A stretch of DNA of 64,000 bases from Methanobacteriota archaeon (GTDB taxonomy: Archaea; Thermoplasmatota; Poseidoniia; Poseidoniales; Poseidoniaceae), in the NCBI GenBank assembly GCA_002718195.1, contig PBDU01000011.1, positions 1 to 64,000 of the forward strand, written 5' to 3'. Made by a program: the position numbers and the translations under genes. Position 1 is the first letter of the stretch. Every line of letters begins with the position of its first letter. The notes beneath the pieces are model-generated. The model saw only the letters and a program-made list of their open reading frames with translations. It did not search any database and was not told where the DNA came from. Positions 18,401-28,436 of the stretch are shown here, in pieces.

Positions 18401-20114
18401 GCTATCCTTTTTCCTATCTGGTCTCGTTAATTTCGGAGATGGTGTAAATGGATTTATTCACGAAATGACCATGAATTTGGCAGGGAATACCGAACAATCA
18501 GATGAGGATATAGCATTCGAGATGGACCTTTTCACAGGTGAATCCTTTGATGTTGTTCTAGACATCACGAAAGGCGCTACTGATGCAGAACCTGATTGGA
18601 GGCACGGAGTTTCGATGGATGTTCTAGAACAATCAAGTCCCGTATTCAATTTCTCGAGAATACCGAAATTTACTGCCTCAAACAGAGAGGTAGTCTTTGA
18701 TGCATTGGAAGACGGGATTATCGATTATTATGAATCGAGTTCGGTCTTAGGCGCAATGCTGGCAGCTGAATTGAATCAAACAGCATCTGAACAACTAATC
18801 AAGGCCTTGGATGATGGAAGAATAGATGACCAAGAGGCAGAAGAACTTGACTTAGATCAATGGGAGGAATGGGGTGTCACATTTGATGGCAAACGAGCAT
18901 GGCACGCTAGGGTCTGGCTACCATCTCTTCCTTCAGGGCAAATCAGCATGTCTTATGACTACAGGGTGATTGCTGATGTTCCTACCTACGAGGTATCTTT
19001 GGAGATGAACGATTGGCAGCCTGACATTGAGGATTTAGAGTTTGTAGTAAACGGATTCAACGGGCAAAATTTAGATGTGATTTTCAGTGGTTTGGATACT
19101 TCAAAAATGAATGATGTTCGTGCTACTGCATTATTTTCCCAAGATACAAATCTAACAATTCCTAGATTGAATCTTGAGATGCGATATGATATGGGTATTC
19201 GTTTGGATTACGCACAAGCTAGATTCGTTGATACCAACTTGAAAACTAGGGCCGATGTTTTCCTGATGGGAGTGCCACAGCAAACTGATTTTACAGCCAC
19301 CATCGGAGACATCTTGTTACTGGATGTATTCGTTCCAGAACAGTACAGAGTTAATGGGCATTCAGCCGACTATCTCATGGTCCAGCAGGCAATTTTTGCA
19401 GATGGAAAATGGTGGCCAGCAACAGTTTTCATGAGAGATTTACCCGCTGAAATGCACCTAGCTACTGAACCAAATACCAATTTTGACATTCGTCAGGACA
19501 CTACCTTCCAAGGGCTTCTAACCATGGATTATACCTCAAACACCGAAGACATGGACATGTATGTTGAGGCTAGCGGTAGGGCAATTGATTCCAAGGGAGA
19601 TGTGGTAATGATGGCTGAGAACTTACCTAGAACTTTCAGAGTAAGTCCAACCGACGACTGGGGTGTTGAAATTGCCAGCAGCGGAAAAGGAGTAGAATCA
19701 CTTTACATTAAATTCTCAAATTCACCATCTGCTCCTGGAGTAACGATGAAATCCGCAGAAATCATTGGCGAAAACCTCAGAGGTGCAACTGTCCATATCA
19801 CTTGGATTGCAGGTAATTACCCAATATTCGTAATCAGTGATATCACTCAAGGCAGGATTGTGGCTACGGCTAATGCGATGATTGAGACTGAATATTACGG
19901 ACCAATAGCACTTGATGTAGATGGCCGGGGTGTTCTTTTGGATGCACAATTTACTGGCATAATTCCAACTGCTTCTAGCATTGGTGTGAATGGAATCGTA
20001 ACAGATCTTTCCTTAGTTGGATCTCTAACTGGAGGTCAGGTTGAAACAAGGCATATTTTGTTTGCAGACCCTATCTCTTCTGCGGCCATAAGTTTGTTGG
20101 GGTTGGTAGTTTGA
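15450..20114 (+). CDS. Giant exported protein of unknown function (1554 aa)
   Basis: Long ORF with signal peptide-like KIAVIMLLCLICPVFQPVSA; beta-rich composition, DIDGDGIDD Ca-binding-like motif; no family recognised. Confidence 0.85.
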   Translation: MGEGKPRLVYASYSHQRNNSKIAVIMLLCLICPVFQPVSADAGLSSTDFGILDAMSDIYEIQQSSNSNEEAIEQANLKLSQVDAAARVVEAGDAIVDSANYLEDVSLRDTSPFEANHPIPYYYLTDPNTQPEGWPANLVNTLFSLEEWEITDPLAIGINTYALYLNFTTKNGGFSYESWDKGTFTGDLDLSGEFNLAENRVDIDGDGIDDVAVALTLQSLGERGQGWDIVTGGSILGAIDHIWVKPTFQWRVDALDLNDPLWDDMASLEVTLMKGFAFDFTLQESESYAMVLDTRFTQPPYEFRAGVGIERIEFSVADSVSTVFELIAGLFGGDLPTDALTLTTISAPFTISLQNPDADSSNLQSDCSDSEWYDPVANHSAESREHRCGYGVGLGYVHFDKPDSQGNIPVLEMGYVDIGIHPVAGSTKLPNELDLTLRNDNVGQNSYDTIELFTDEDADIAIHYYEDRSNVPEGSSPWGNITDSRGWIRGLPSGSMEEDEINAIFTTIGEQPSSVSFAGNVPDRLGFIVAIKNFTADSTPNVNDASLPVNPADPPNTLILIAGVGRIESINYASTFMRGGYANDSSSLYLEIQNLPEVVVIQGSFLLPTTGLSRVNFDNPELGGLTQILDNTLLSIVEIILDIGNILNGIPKAAVATAGSSGGTIQIDCYSQVRITLASGQARVDREVGLISAALASSTQPWIPTIDHILLAQDENIETVFGRGGEVPPLVPVAMSVRIEGIHHAKHSFDVDSSTRIMTIEGQSQNELLIGHINHNGPDLSSGSGQAAVISNRPDILSLTQTPDSMVYDASDPIGTITYGGVDGIQRNAMRLVGLPSEFSLILGEEVGYMANEPLQKIEIQISNASEPLTMDGDHMRFFVDETTGESSLSMEISNVTRARRLSPIEPGAIGPEGNSRLELVRSSSAVFNILIEDESQYDDSFLGMNGRIHINPLPANITIAVPSETDSSGLELPDFGDQEGVEGLSFFLSGLVNFGDGVNGFIHEMTMNLAGNTEQSDEDIAFEMDLFTGESFDVVLDITKGATDAEPDWRHGVSMDVLEQSSPVFNFSRIPKFTASNREVVFDALEDGIIDYYESSSVLGAMLAAELNQTASEQLIKALDDGRIDDQEAEELDLDQWEEWGVTFDGKRAWHARVWLPSLPSGQISMSYDYRVIADVPTYEVSLEMNDWQPDIEDLEFVVNGFNGQNLDVIFSGLDTSKMNDVRATALFSQDTNLTIPRLNLEMRYDMGIRLDYAQARFVDTNLKTRADVFLMGVPQQTDFTATIGDILLLDVFVPEQYRVNGHSADYLMVQQAIFADGKWWPATVFMRDLPAEMHLATEPNTNFDIRQDTTFQGLLTMDYTSNTEDMDMYVEASGRAIDSKGDVVMMAENLPRTFRVSPTDDWGVEIASSGKGVESLYIKFSNSPSAPGVTMKSAEIIGENLRGATVHITWIAGNYPIFVISDITQGRIVATANAMIETEYYGPIALDVDGRGVLLDAQFTGIIPTASSIGVNGIVTDLSLVGSLTGGQVETRHILFADPISSAAISLLGLVV

Positions 20115-20752
20115 GTTCAGACTTTGAATACGAGGTCAAGAACGTAGTGATGAATGAAGATGGAGAGATGCTCATTTCAGAGGATCAGATAACAGTTCAT
20201 TCATCTAGCGCACAAGATGAAGAGTATCAGGAAGAGATTTACGATTTTGCACAACAAGCTGCAAGTAGGATCAAAGATCTAAGCAAAGAAGTTAATTTCA
20301 CCCAAGTGGCTCTGGCTGGGTTAATTTTAGTAGGGCTGATTTTTCTATTATCTGGAGTTTACATTTGGGTAATCCCAAGGGACGTAGTTTCTGTAGAAAC
20401 TGTTTACATCCAATCTGGGGGTCATATAATTATGAGCGAAATCAACAATGATGGTTCCAGAGCGATTACTGAATTGGAATATCAATTCATATTCCTTGAT
20501 GAGGAAGGAAGAATTCTCAATAGTTCAACAACTGAAGTTGCCATTTTAGAATCTCATTCATCAGTGGCTGGAGATGATTTGGAATTCCTGATACAGGGTC
20601 ACTCTGTATGGGAGAATTACACCATTTCCATCAATCTTGATTATGTGAATTACAAAGGTGAGAGAATATCACAGACTTGGGACCATGAGGTTGGATATTG
20701 GGCAACAGAAGAATTCAAAGACAGAGCCCCGATTACTATCTGGCCATTCTAG
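20111..20752 (+). CDS. Single-TM protein coupled to the 1554-aa gene (TTG start overlapping its stop)
   Basis: TTGA overlap at 20111-20114; TM segment VALAGLILVGLIFLLSGVYIWVI; C-terminal beta-rich exodomain. Confidence 0.75.
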   Translation: MSSDFEYEVKNVVMNEDGEMLISEDQITVHSSSAQDEEYQEEIYDFAQQAASRIKDLSKEVNFTQVALAGLILVGLIFLLSGVYIWVIPRDVVSVETVYIQSGGHIIMSEINNDGSRAITELEYQFIFLDEEGRILNSSTTEVAILESHSSVAGDDLEFLIQGHSVWENYTISINLDYVNYKGERISQTWDHEVGYWATEEFKDRAPITIWPF

Positions 20753-20808
20753 CAAAAATTACTCGGCTTACCCTAAGCGATATAATCGACTTGATATGGC
20801 GTATAAAC

Positions 20809-23800
20809 ATGGCACGAGGTCGCTTGCAATTTATTGCGCCGGCATTAGTGTTACTTTTTATCTCATCAACATTACTTTCTGTTGAGATTGTCCAGACTGA
20901 AGAAACTGAACAATTGGTTGAGATTGTCCACTTCGAGGTAGCAGCGGATACTTACAAAGATCTTGGAGGACACATCTCGGAATACTCTTCAGTTGAGCAA
21001 AGAGAAGTTGAAGCCCATTCTAAAATAGGAATTTGGGATGCTACGGGTCTTGAGGTTTCAAGACCTTTGCCAGCAGAGTATTTTGAACCAAGACAGGATC
21101 TATCCCTTCTCTTAATCGATAACTCACGTCATTTTAGCGATGTCAGACAAGACTTGGATAAAATCAGAGGTCTTGAAGTCAAGGAATACATATCTCCATC
21201 TGGCTTAATCGTTCAAGGAACTGTAGATGCAAGAATTGCAGCAATGGATCTCGAAGGAGTTCAAAGTGCGCATGTTGTACCGATTGCTTTGCTGCTAAGC
21301 GATGGGATACTGGATGTACTACTACTAGAGCAAGGAGAGGATTCTCTTCTGAACCAAGATATGCGAATAGATGGTTGGAGAAATTCGATGGGTCCAACAA
21401 GTATGGTCAATCTTGTGGATAGAAACGGAAATTCCATTATTCAAGATATGGATGATGTCATTGAATTGGCATTCACAAATTCAAATCGCTGGGAAAGTGG
21501 TCGCTGGTCTGCAACTTTGAACACTGTAGATGTACTTGGATTGATGAGACAGCCTTCAGTAATGTATCTCGACTTCGAAATTCAAAATCAGATTTCTAAC
21601 GACAGGTCGAGAGCACACATGGGTGTCAACAATATTGCCACACAATTCACCACGAATTTGAATGGTTCGGGAATAACCGTAGCCGTAGCAGATTCAGGTT
21701 TAGATGAAGATCATGGCGATTTTGGGACTCGTGTAATTAGCAATACTGACGTAATTGGTGACGGTTCTACTGCCGATAAGCATTCAGGACACGGAACCCA
21801 CGTTGCTTGTACAGTCCTAGGAGATGGATCTCGAGGTGGTTATTCAGGTGTTGCGCCAGAAGCACAGCTAATATTCCAAGCAATGGAAAGAGATAGCGAC
21901 GGACAATTTTTGTCCCCCTCATTAAACTATATCATGAACCAAGCATATTCTAACGGAGCAAGAATCCATACGAATTCTTGGGGTTCATCATCTTCTGCTG
22001 ACTTTGGTAAGTATACTTCGCAATCAGAGGATGTTGATGATAGAGCACATACATATGATAGATATTCAAGTGGTTATGAAGGGTTTGTAATCCTCTTCGC
22101 AGCAGGAAATGATGGTCCTAATACAGGTACAGTTGGTGCTCCAGGTACCGCTAAGAATTCGGTAACAGTCGGCAACCACCAAAATCGCTACGGAAATTCT
22201 CCGGACACAATGATGTCAGGATCTAGTCGTGGCCCTACCGACGATGGTAGGATTAAGCCCGATGTTGTTGCACCAGGGGGCTATGTTAGGTCCTGTAAAG
22301 CCCAGGAAGCGACTGATACAGGCGGCGCTACATGGTCGAATAATTACTATCTAGAGTACACAGGTACATCGATGGCAACACCAAATGCTGCAGGAGTATC
22401 AGCTCTAATTCGAGAGTATCTTGTAGAAATCGCCGGCAGACCTGAGCCCCAGGGAGCATTGGTGAAGGCACTATTAGTGCTTGGGGCAGAAGACATCGGG
22501 GCTCGAGACATTCCAAATGATGATGAAGGTTGGGGCAGAATCAATGTTAAGAATACCCTTGCGCCATCGGAAGGGAGGGGTATTTGGGTTGACGACAGAT
22601 CTAAATTATCGAGAACAGGAAATTCAAAATCCTACGTATTCAATGTGACTTATGCGAATTCTCCATTCAAAGCCGTACTAGCTTGGTCGGATGAAAGAGG
22701 CTCAAGATTCTCGAATAACCAGTTGGTAAATAATTTGAATCTAAAGGTAATTTCTCCAGACGGTACTGAGTACTGGGGCAATAACTTCGCAAACGGGCGC
22801 TCAATACAAGGTGGATCTGCAGATACAGTAAACAATCTAGAGGTATTTCTTGTAGATTCAGCGCAAAAAGGAATTTGGGAAATTCAGGTCATAGATGGAA
22901 ATCATGCAGGTTCATCTTCTCAGATGTTCGCCTTAGCAGTCGCTGGGCAGGGTGTGAATGATTTACGACCAGACCCGATGGTTGTTCCCAATGAGTTGAG
23001 TTTTGATGTTTCAATTCCACAGGTTGGAGAAGAGGTTGAGATCGACTCAAGAATTCAAAATGCGGGCAATGTGAAAGTTGAAAGCCTTGAGGTCAGTTTA
23101 GTTGTTGACGATGTCACGATTGATACTCAGACTGTATTCTTAGGACCTGGTGGAATGAAAGACTTGTTTTGGACTTGGACCCCAACAGATTCTGGTGAAT
23201 CTATAATGGAATTCAAAATTGACCCGGATGATTTAGTTGAAGAAATACGTGAAGATAACAACATCCATGCAATATCTGTAAATGTTACAGCACCAGGGGT
23301 TAAATTGAGTTCAGAAAATCCAGTTGTGAAAGTTGATTCTGCTCAAACAACAACTAGTTCTTGGAATGTATCATTGCAAAATACTGCATTAATTTCTACT
23401 AATGCCTCCATGAGCACTGGAACAATAACACGAATTTCTGATGGCTATCAGCCAAATTGGTACCTTGGAGCAACTAATTCTAATTTCACACTTCAAGGCA
23501 GGGAATCAGCAAACATTACAGTAACCCTTGTCCACAATCAAGCCCCAGAACCTGGAACATATCTGGTGGAATTAACCGGATATGATGTCGATAACGGAGT
23601 AACCTACCCTACAAATTTGACTTTGGAAGTTCCTGCCTTAGCGGATGTGGACGTGTCTTTTGATTATGCATCATTCCCGGTGCATCCAGTTGAAAATTCC
23701 AGTTATTCGATTAGATTTACAAATCTAGGGAACGATGCAATAGGCTATGATTTATTCCTTGAAGCCCCAACCGGATGGTCAGCCGGATTTGATTCATTGT

Positions 23801-25338
23801 CCAGTCAACCGGGAGCAAGTTCAGGTTCAACGGGCTTGATCACGGAGAACTTCCCGATGGAAATAGATCTCACATTCAACCCGCCTGCTGTGAAAACTCT
23901 TGCCGGCGCAGAGAGAACAGTGAGGTTGACAGTAATCGCTCAAACCGATGCTTCAGATTCTTGGGTATTTGATTTGCCACTTGAGGTTATTGAGGTCAAC
24001 GACATCAGTATTAATCTAGAATCAGGAGCGTCACAATTGAATTCACTAAGACCTGATTCTAGGGTCACCATGATCTTCTACGTGGAAAATATAGGCAATA
24101 CTGACCTAAACCTAACCCCGAGTCTTCAACTTCCAATCGGATGGTCAATTATTAATTCACCAGGGATAATTGATTTGGGTTGGGTAGATTCCTATAATTT
24201 CGCATATACCATTGAAGGTGATGGAGATGCAAAGGGAGGGGAAATTGAACTAAGGTTGGATTATCAATCAACAAGATTCATTTGGTCTCGAAATATTTCT
24301 GTACAAGCACTTGCTAAACCTGATGTTCAATTTGGATCAGTCGAGGATTCATCCGGAAACTCATGGACTAACAAGTTAGCATCTGGGTCATACACAGCTG
24401 GAGAAACTTACCGATTCACTTGGCTACTGACCAATGATGCCAATGTGCCTTGGAGCCCTAGTGTAAACGCATACACCGATACGGGTTTATTTGCAGACTG
24501 CGATGAGGTTGGACAGGTCACTAGCGGAAGTTTTGTTCCGCTTACTTGTACGGTTGTTATAGATGCTAATTTAATGCCTAATTCGGAACCTGTGTTGCGT
24601 TTAATTCTAAACTCTGAGGATCAAGAAATTTCAGATTCAATTAGTCTTCTAGTGGCTAGCGTGAAGGAAGTCGAATGGGATGTCGAAATCCAAGACACTT
24701 TAGTTGAAGGTGAAATTACTGAAATTGAGGTAAGAATCACGAATACAGGTAATACAATCGTCTCAACAAGACTCTTAGCCACAGTAACCTCTGAATGGGA
24801 CCTTTCAGTAACCAGCTCAAGATTGGTTGAAATTCAACCAGGTGAATCCGTGACCCTCGAGTTAGAGATAGAGCCTAACTCAAACCCTGATGCAGAAATC
24901 AGATTATGGATAGAGGGTGATGACATCATCAATTCTGAAAACCGAATCAGCCTACAAGGAGAGGCTTTAGACTCCACATCTAGTTCCTCAAATGTGTTAA
25001 TTGTAGCAATGATTGGTGTCCCAATCATAGGCTTATTGGTTGGTTATCTGGTGATGCAAAGAAGGTCATCAGGTCCTAAATCTAGCTCTCTCAATGCAGC
25101 AGCTACTCTCCCAGCCTTGTCTACTCTTAACCAACCAACACAACCGATTGCCTCTCCTCAAATACAAGCACAACTCATCAACTGCTGGGCATGTCGCGGT
25201 CAAATAATTGGTAAGATGAAAGGATGTCCAGGTTGTGGGGCAAGGTATCATTTAGATGGTACTCCTGGGTGTAATGTCTCGAGCCTAACACATTGTTTAA
25301 ACTGCAATACTCTCAAATCAGAATTCCTTGACGCTTGA
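20809..25338 (+). CDS. Subtilisin-like (S8) serine protease with CARDB/NEW3-like repeats, TM helix and cytosolic Cys-rich zinc-binding tail
   Basis: Catalytic triad regions VAVADSGLDEDHGDF, HSGHGTHVACTVLG, YTGTSMATPNAAGVSALI; TM VLIVAMIGVPIIGLLVGYLVM; tail CWACRGQIIGKMKGCPGCGARYH...CLNCNTL. Confidence 0.9.
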   Translation: MARGRLQFIAPALVLLFISSTLLSVEIVQTEETEQLVEIVHFEVAADTYKDLGGHISEYSSVEQREVEAHSKIGIWDATGLEVSRPLPAEYFEPRQDLSLLLIDNSRHFSDVRQDLDKIRGLEVKEYISPSGLIVQGTVDARIAAMDLEGVQSAHVVPIALLLSDGILDVLLLEQGEDSLLNQDMRIDGWRNSMGPTSMVNLVDRNGNSIIQDMDDVIELAFTNSNRWESGRWSATLNTVDVLGLMRQPSVMYLDFEIQNQISNDRSRAHMGVNNIATQFTTNLNGSGITVAVADSGLDEDHGDFGTRVISNTDVIGDGSTADKHSGHGTHVACTVLGDGSRGGYSGVAPEAQLIFQAMERDSDGQFLSPSLNYIMNQAYSNGARIHTNSWGSSSSADFGKYTSQSEDVDDRAHTYDRYSSGYEGFVILFAAGNDGPNTGTVGAPGTAKNSVTVGNHQNRYGNSPDTMMSGSSRGPTDDGRIKPDVVAPGGYVRSCKAQEATDTGGATWSNNYYLEYTGTSMATPNAAGVSALIREYLVEIAGRPEPQGALVKALLVLGAEDIGARDIPNDDEGWGRINVKNTLAPSEGRGIWVDDRSKLSRTGNSKSYVFNVTYANSPFKAVLAWSDERGSRFSNNQLVNNLNLKVISPDGTEYWGNNFANGRSIQGGSADTVNNLEVFLVDSAQKGIWEIQVIDGNHAGSSSQMFALAVAGQGVNDLRPDPMVVPNELSFDVSIPQVGEEVEIDSRIQNAGNVKVESLEVSLVVDDVTIDTQTVFLGPGGMKDLFWTWTPTDSGESIMEFKIDPDDLVEEIREDNNIHAISVNVTAPGVKLSSENPVVKVDSAQTTTSSWNVSLQNTALISTNASMSTGTITRISDGYQPNWYLGATNSNFTLQGRESANITVTLVHNQAPEPGTYLVELTGYDVDNGVTYPTNLTLEVPALADVDVSFDYASFPVHPVENSSYSIRFTNLGNDAIGYDLFLEAPTGWSAGFDSLSSQPGASSGSTGLITENFPMEIDLTFNPPAVKTLAGAERTVRLTVIAQTDASDSWVFDLPLEVIEVNDISINLESGASQLNSLRPDSRVTMIFYVENIGNTDLNLTPSLQLPIGWSIINSPGIIDLGWVDSYNFAYTIEGDGDAKGGEIELRLDYQSTRFIWSRNISVQALAKPDVQFGSVEDSSGNSWTNKLASGSYTAGETYRFTWLLTNDANVPWSPSVNAYTDTGLFADCDEVGQVTSGSFVPLTCTVVIDANLMPNSEPVLRLILNSEDQEISDSISLLVASVKEVEWDVEIQDTLVEGEITEIEVRITNTGNTIVSTRLLATVTSEWDLSVTSSRLVEIQPGESVTLELEIEPNSNPDAEIRLWIEGDDIINSENRISLQGEALDSTSSSSNVLIVAMIGVPIIGLLVGYLVMQRRSSGPKSSSLNAAATLPALSTLNQPTQPIASPQIQAQLINCWACRGQIIGKMKGCPGCGARYHLDGTPGCNVSSLTHCLNCNTLKSEFLDA

Positions 25339-25400
25339 TGACACATCAAGGGATGACCTTTTCATAAGGTGGCTTCGACCCGATGGCTATGAGCCATCGG
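25334..25400 (+). promoter_or_regulatory. Three consecutive short hairpins across the subtilase stop/next start junction
   Basis: CTTGATG-ACA-CATCAAG (25334-25350), ACCTT-TTCAT-AAGGT (25356-25370), CCGATGGCT-ATG-AGCCATCGG (25380-25400). Confidence 0.5.
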
Positions 25401-28283
25401 CAATCAAGCGAAATAAGGGAAAAATCACTAGGTGTTTTCCTGATGTCATTATTCTTGTTCAGCCTTATGACATCCTTTACTGGTGCCATAGTTGAGCCTG
25501 TAGTTGCTGAGGGCAGGTCGGATCAATTTTCCGTGTTTATATCACCAAATGGGCAAGAAGTAAACCCGGGTGAATCCGGTGAGTATACCATTACAATCTA
25601 CAACCAAGGTTCGAACCCAATAACGGTGCAAATTGCCACTGCTGAAGGACAGGAGCAGGAGTGTTCCCAATACTCTTCCACCAATACACAAGTTGCAGGT
25701 CCAATTGATGCAGGCTCATCCGGTGAAGCATCAATGAACGTAACTTTAACCCAAGGCGCTGAGGGCTCTTGTGACACCACAGTAACGGTCACAGCTACAG
25801 AACAAGCAACCCCACCCGACCAACCTGCCCAACCTGCAAGTAAAGATGCTACAGTCACTACAACGGCTGGTGACGGGGGAGGCTCAACCCTCTTTGGTGT
25901 AAGTGTGGAAGTTCAAAACCCAAGCAAAACTTGGGGTGGTCAGGATGTTGTTGAATGGGCTATAGAAGTTGAGAACACTGGACAAGCAAATGGTTCGCAA
26001 ACCATCAGCCTCCAGACGTCCGAAAGCGATGGAGCGGGATGCTTCCCAACCGACGACTTCTCAATGTCTCTTTCCGAGGAAACAGTAACATTAGAAGCGG
26101 ACGAATCTACAACAGTTTACGCAACTACCTCTGTACCAGAGGGGCAAGCAGCAAAGAAATATTGCTGGGAAATTACTGCTACAGTCACAAGTGATCCGTC
26201 TCAAAATGCCACAGATAGCGATGAATATGACCTAACAGTGCCAGAATTACATTACTGCGACATTTCCTTATCTAAAACCTCGATGTCACTTGCACCAGAT
26301 ACCACCGGGACGCTGACTGTAACTTATTCGAACACTGGAAACTCAGAGTGGACTGTTAGAGTTGGAATAACCGGAAGTAAAGCAAACTGGATGTCTGTGG
26401 ATGGTCCTTCAACAGGACTTCTTCCTTACAACTCAGGAACCGGCACTAAATCCTTTGACTTAGAGGTTACAGCAAGGGATACAGTCGAGGCAGGTGACGA
26501 AGTACTCTTCACAATAATCGGTGAAAATGGAGATAATCCAGACGAGTGCAGGACTGAATTTAGGTTAACAGTTGGACAATCTTTTGCCGCTTCAATTTCT
26601 ACTGCAAGGAGTCAATTGAGTAATGTAGAGCCAGGTTCATCAGACTCAACCATTGTGACCGTGACAAATGATGGGAATGGTCAGGATACATTGAGAGTCT
26701 CATCATCTGCGCCTCCAACTGGATGGAAAGTAACCTTAGATCAGTCATCTGTGAGTGTTGGAAGTAAGCAGAGCAATGATAGAAGTGCTGATGTTGGAGT
26801 TACAATTGAATTACCTTCTGATGCCCTAGCAACTGAAGTTGTTGAAATTGTCATTTCTGTGCTGCCTAACAACGGAGGAGAGTCATATGATGAAGTTACG
26901 ATACGTGTGACCGTAGCAGAATCAAGAGATATGGCAATCGATGTAGAGAGCACTACTCAAAGGGGAAGGATGGATTCCAACATCAAATTCCCATTCGACA
27001 TATCCAACTTAGGCAATGTCGATGATAGGTTCAGATGTTATGTTAGCGCAAATACAGACAATTGGGGAACGCACTTTGAAGATGAAAACGGCTCAGTATT
27101 TACCGAAATCGATGTAGATGCTCGCGAAACAAGAAGTGTATTCTTAGTCGTAAGCGTTGACGGTGCCGAAGATTTAGATTACTCTCAAATCACCTTCAGA
27201 GTAGTCAACACTAGAGATTCAAATTCACAAGATGCAGATGGTGATGGAATTCCCGACAACCAGAGGGAAGGTTCCGTAATAGCACAGCGTTCAGACAAAG
27301 TATATGCTATGGACTTAAGGGTTGAATCAGAAGGATTGAATCCAGATAGCGCATCGTTAATTCTTGCTCCCGGCGGGGAATATACATACACGATTTGGTT
27401 GAAGAATATGGGCAACGCATCCCGAGATTTTGCATTGTTTGACATATCCGGATTAGAGGGATTGGCAACCAGGCAACTAACGATCGATGGGCAGAGTGTT
27501 CCAGATCGAATTGAAGTTCCAGTGGGCTATGGTATTTGGAATTCAACCAATCAAACATTTGTATTGGATGAAAACAACCAGCCGTACATAGGAAAATCAA
27601 CTAATGAAGTTGAAAATATCATGTTCAACAAAGGGCTAATTTTCGGGCATGAAGCAAGACCGTTTGAACTCAAATTAGAGTTGACAATTTCTGCAAGTGA
27701 AGGCTCTGAATCAGGCGACTCAGGAGTCCTTGACCTCGTTGCAATATCTGAGAATAACGCAGCAAACCGGAGCGGAGCAATAAGAATAAATTTCGAAATT
27801 CAAATCAATGAAAAACTTCTTTTGACTTCAGAATCGAAAGAGCATGATTTAGAGTACGGCTTCTCTGAAATTATTGAAGCTAACCTTACCAACATCGGAA
27901 ATGTGAAAACACAAGTTAGAGTTTTCACTTCAGATTCGCTTAGAGGCTGGACAACTGAAGTTCTAACAGACAACGATTATTGTGTAAAAGGAGAGGAAAT
28001 TGGCGAAGTAATTTGCACTCTTGAACCAGGTGAATTCACGATCCTTGAAGTAAAGGTCCGAGGGCCGGAGGAAGCAGAATTGCAGGATGAGTACGAATTT
28101 ACCTTGGCAGCAGAGCCTGTTGAAACCGGCATTGTCAATCGAGAGGTGATAGAATTCAACGTGATGGGTGATTCTCCATCTGGTCTATTTGGATACTCTG
28201 AAAATACGCTAATATTGGGCGGAGGTGCAATCGTTTTCTTCGTTCTAATTAGCCTACTTCTACTTCGAGAGAGAAGAAAATAA
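25383..28283 (+). CDS. Surface protein with CARDB/NEW3-like repeats and C-terminal TM anchor
   Basis: Signal-like LGVFLMSLFLFSLMTSFTGAIV; repeated PGxxxxYTxxxxNxGN modules; DADGDGIPDNQ; C-terminal LILGGGAIVFFVLISLLLLRERRK. Confidence 0.82.
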   Translation: MAMSHRQSSEIREKSLGVFLMSLFLFSLMTSFTGAIVEPVVAEGRSDQFSVFISPNGQEVNPGESGEYTITIYNQGSNPITVQIATAEGQEQECSQYSSTNTQVAGPIDAGSSGEASMNVTLTQGAEGSCDTTVTVTATEQATPPDQPAQPASKDATVTTTAGDGGGSTLFGVSVEVQNPSKTWGGQDVVEWAIEVENTGQANGSQTISLQTSESDGAGCFPTDDFSMSLSEETVTLEADESTTVYATTSVPEGQAAKKYCWEITATVTSDPSQNATDSDEYDLTVPELHYCDISLSKTSMSLAPDTTGTLTVTYSNTGNSEWTVRVGITGSKANWMSVDGPSTGLLPYNSGTGTKSFDLEVTARDTVEAGDEVLFTIIGENGDNPDECRTEFRLTVGQSFAASISTARSQLSNVEPGSSDSTIVTVTNDGNGQDTLRVSSSAPPTGWKVTLDQSSVSVGSKQSNDRSADVGVTIELPSDALATEVVEIVISVLPNNGGESYDEVTIRVTVAESRDMAIDVESTTQRGRMDSNIKFPFDISNLGNVDDRFRCYVSANTDNWGTHFEDENGSVFTEIDVDARETRSVFLVVSVDGAEDLDYSQITFRVVNTRDSNSQDADGDGIPDNQREGSVIAQRSDKVYAMDLRVESEGLNPDSASLILAPGGEYTYTIWLKNMGNASRDFALFDISGLEGLATRQLTIDGQSVPDRIEVPVGYGIWNSTNQTFVLDENNQPYIGKSTNEVENIMFNKGLIFGHEARPFELKLELTISASEGSESGDSGVLDLVAISENNAANRSGAIRINFEIQINEKLLLTSESKEHDLEYGFSEIIEANLTNIGNVKTQVRVFTSDSLRGWTTEVLTDNDYCVKGEEIGEVICTLEPGEFTILEVKVRGPEEAELQDEYEFTLAAEPVETGIVNREVIEFNVMGDSPSGLFGYSENTLILGGGAIVFFVLISLLLLRERRK

Positions 28284-28393
28284 TAAAGAGAAATCAATCT
28301 GGTTGAATTCGCTTTACTGCTCTGTTGTTTTATCAGTGAATTTGACTTCAATTCTAGATGTCCAACGGACAACGCTTATGGAGGGACCACAAG

Positions 28394-28436
28394 TGGACCA
28401 AATAACAGAGCGTATGCTCTAAGTTATGGTGGTCCA
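28394..28436 (+). promoter_or_regulatory. Imperfect ~17-bp hairpin ending immediately before the nuoA ATG
   Basis: TGGACCA-a-ATAAC-AGAGC-gtat-GCTCT-aa-GTTAT-gg-TGGTCCA, then ATG at 28437. Confidence 0.6.
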
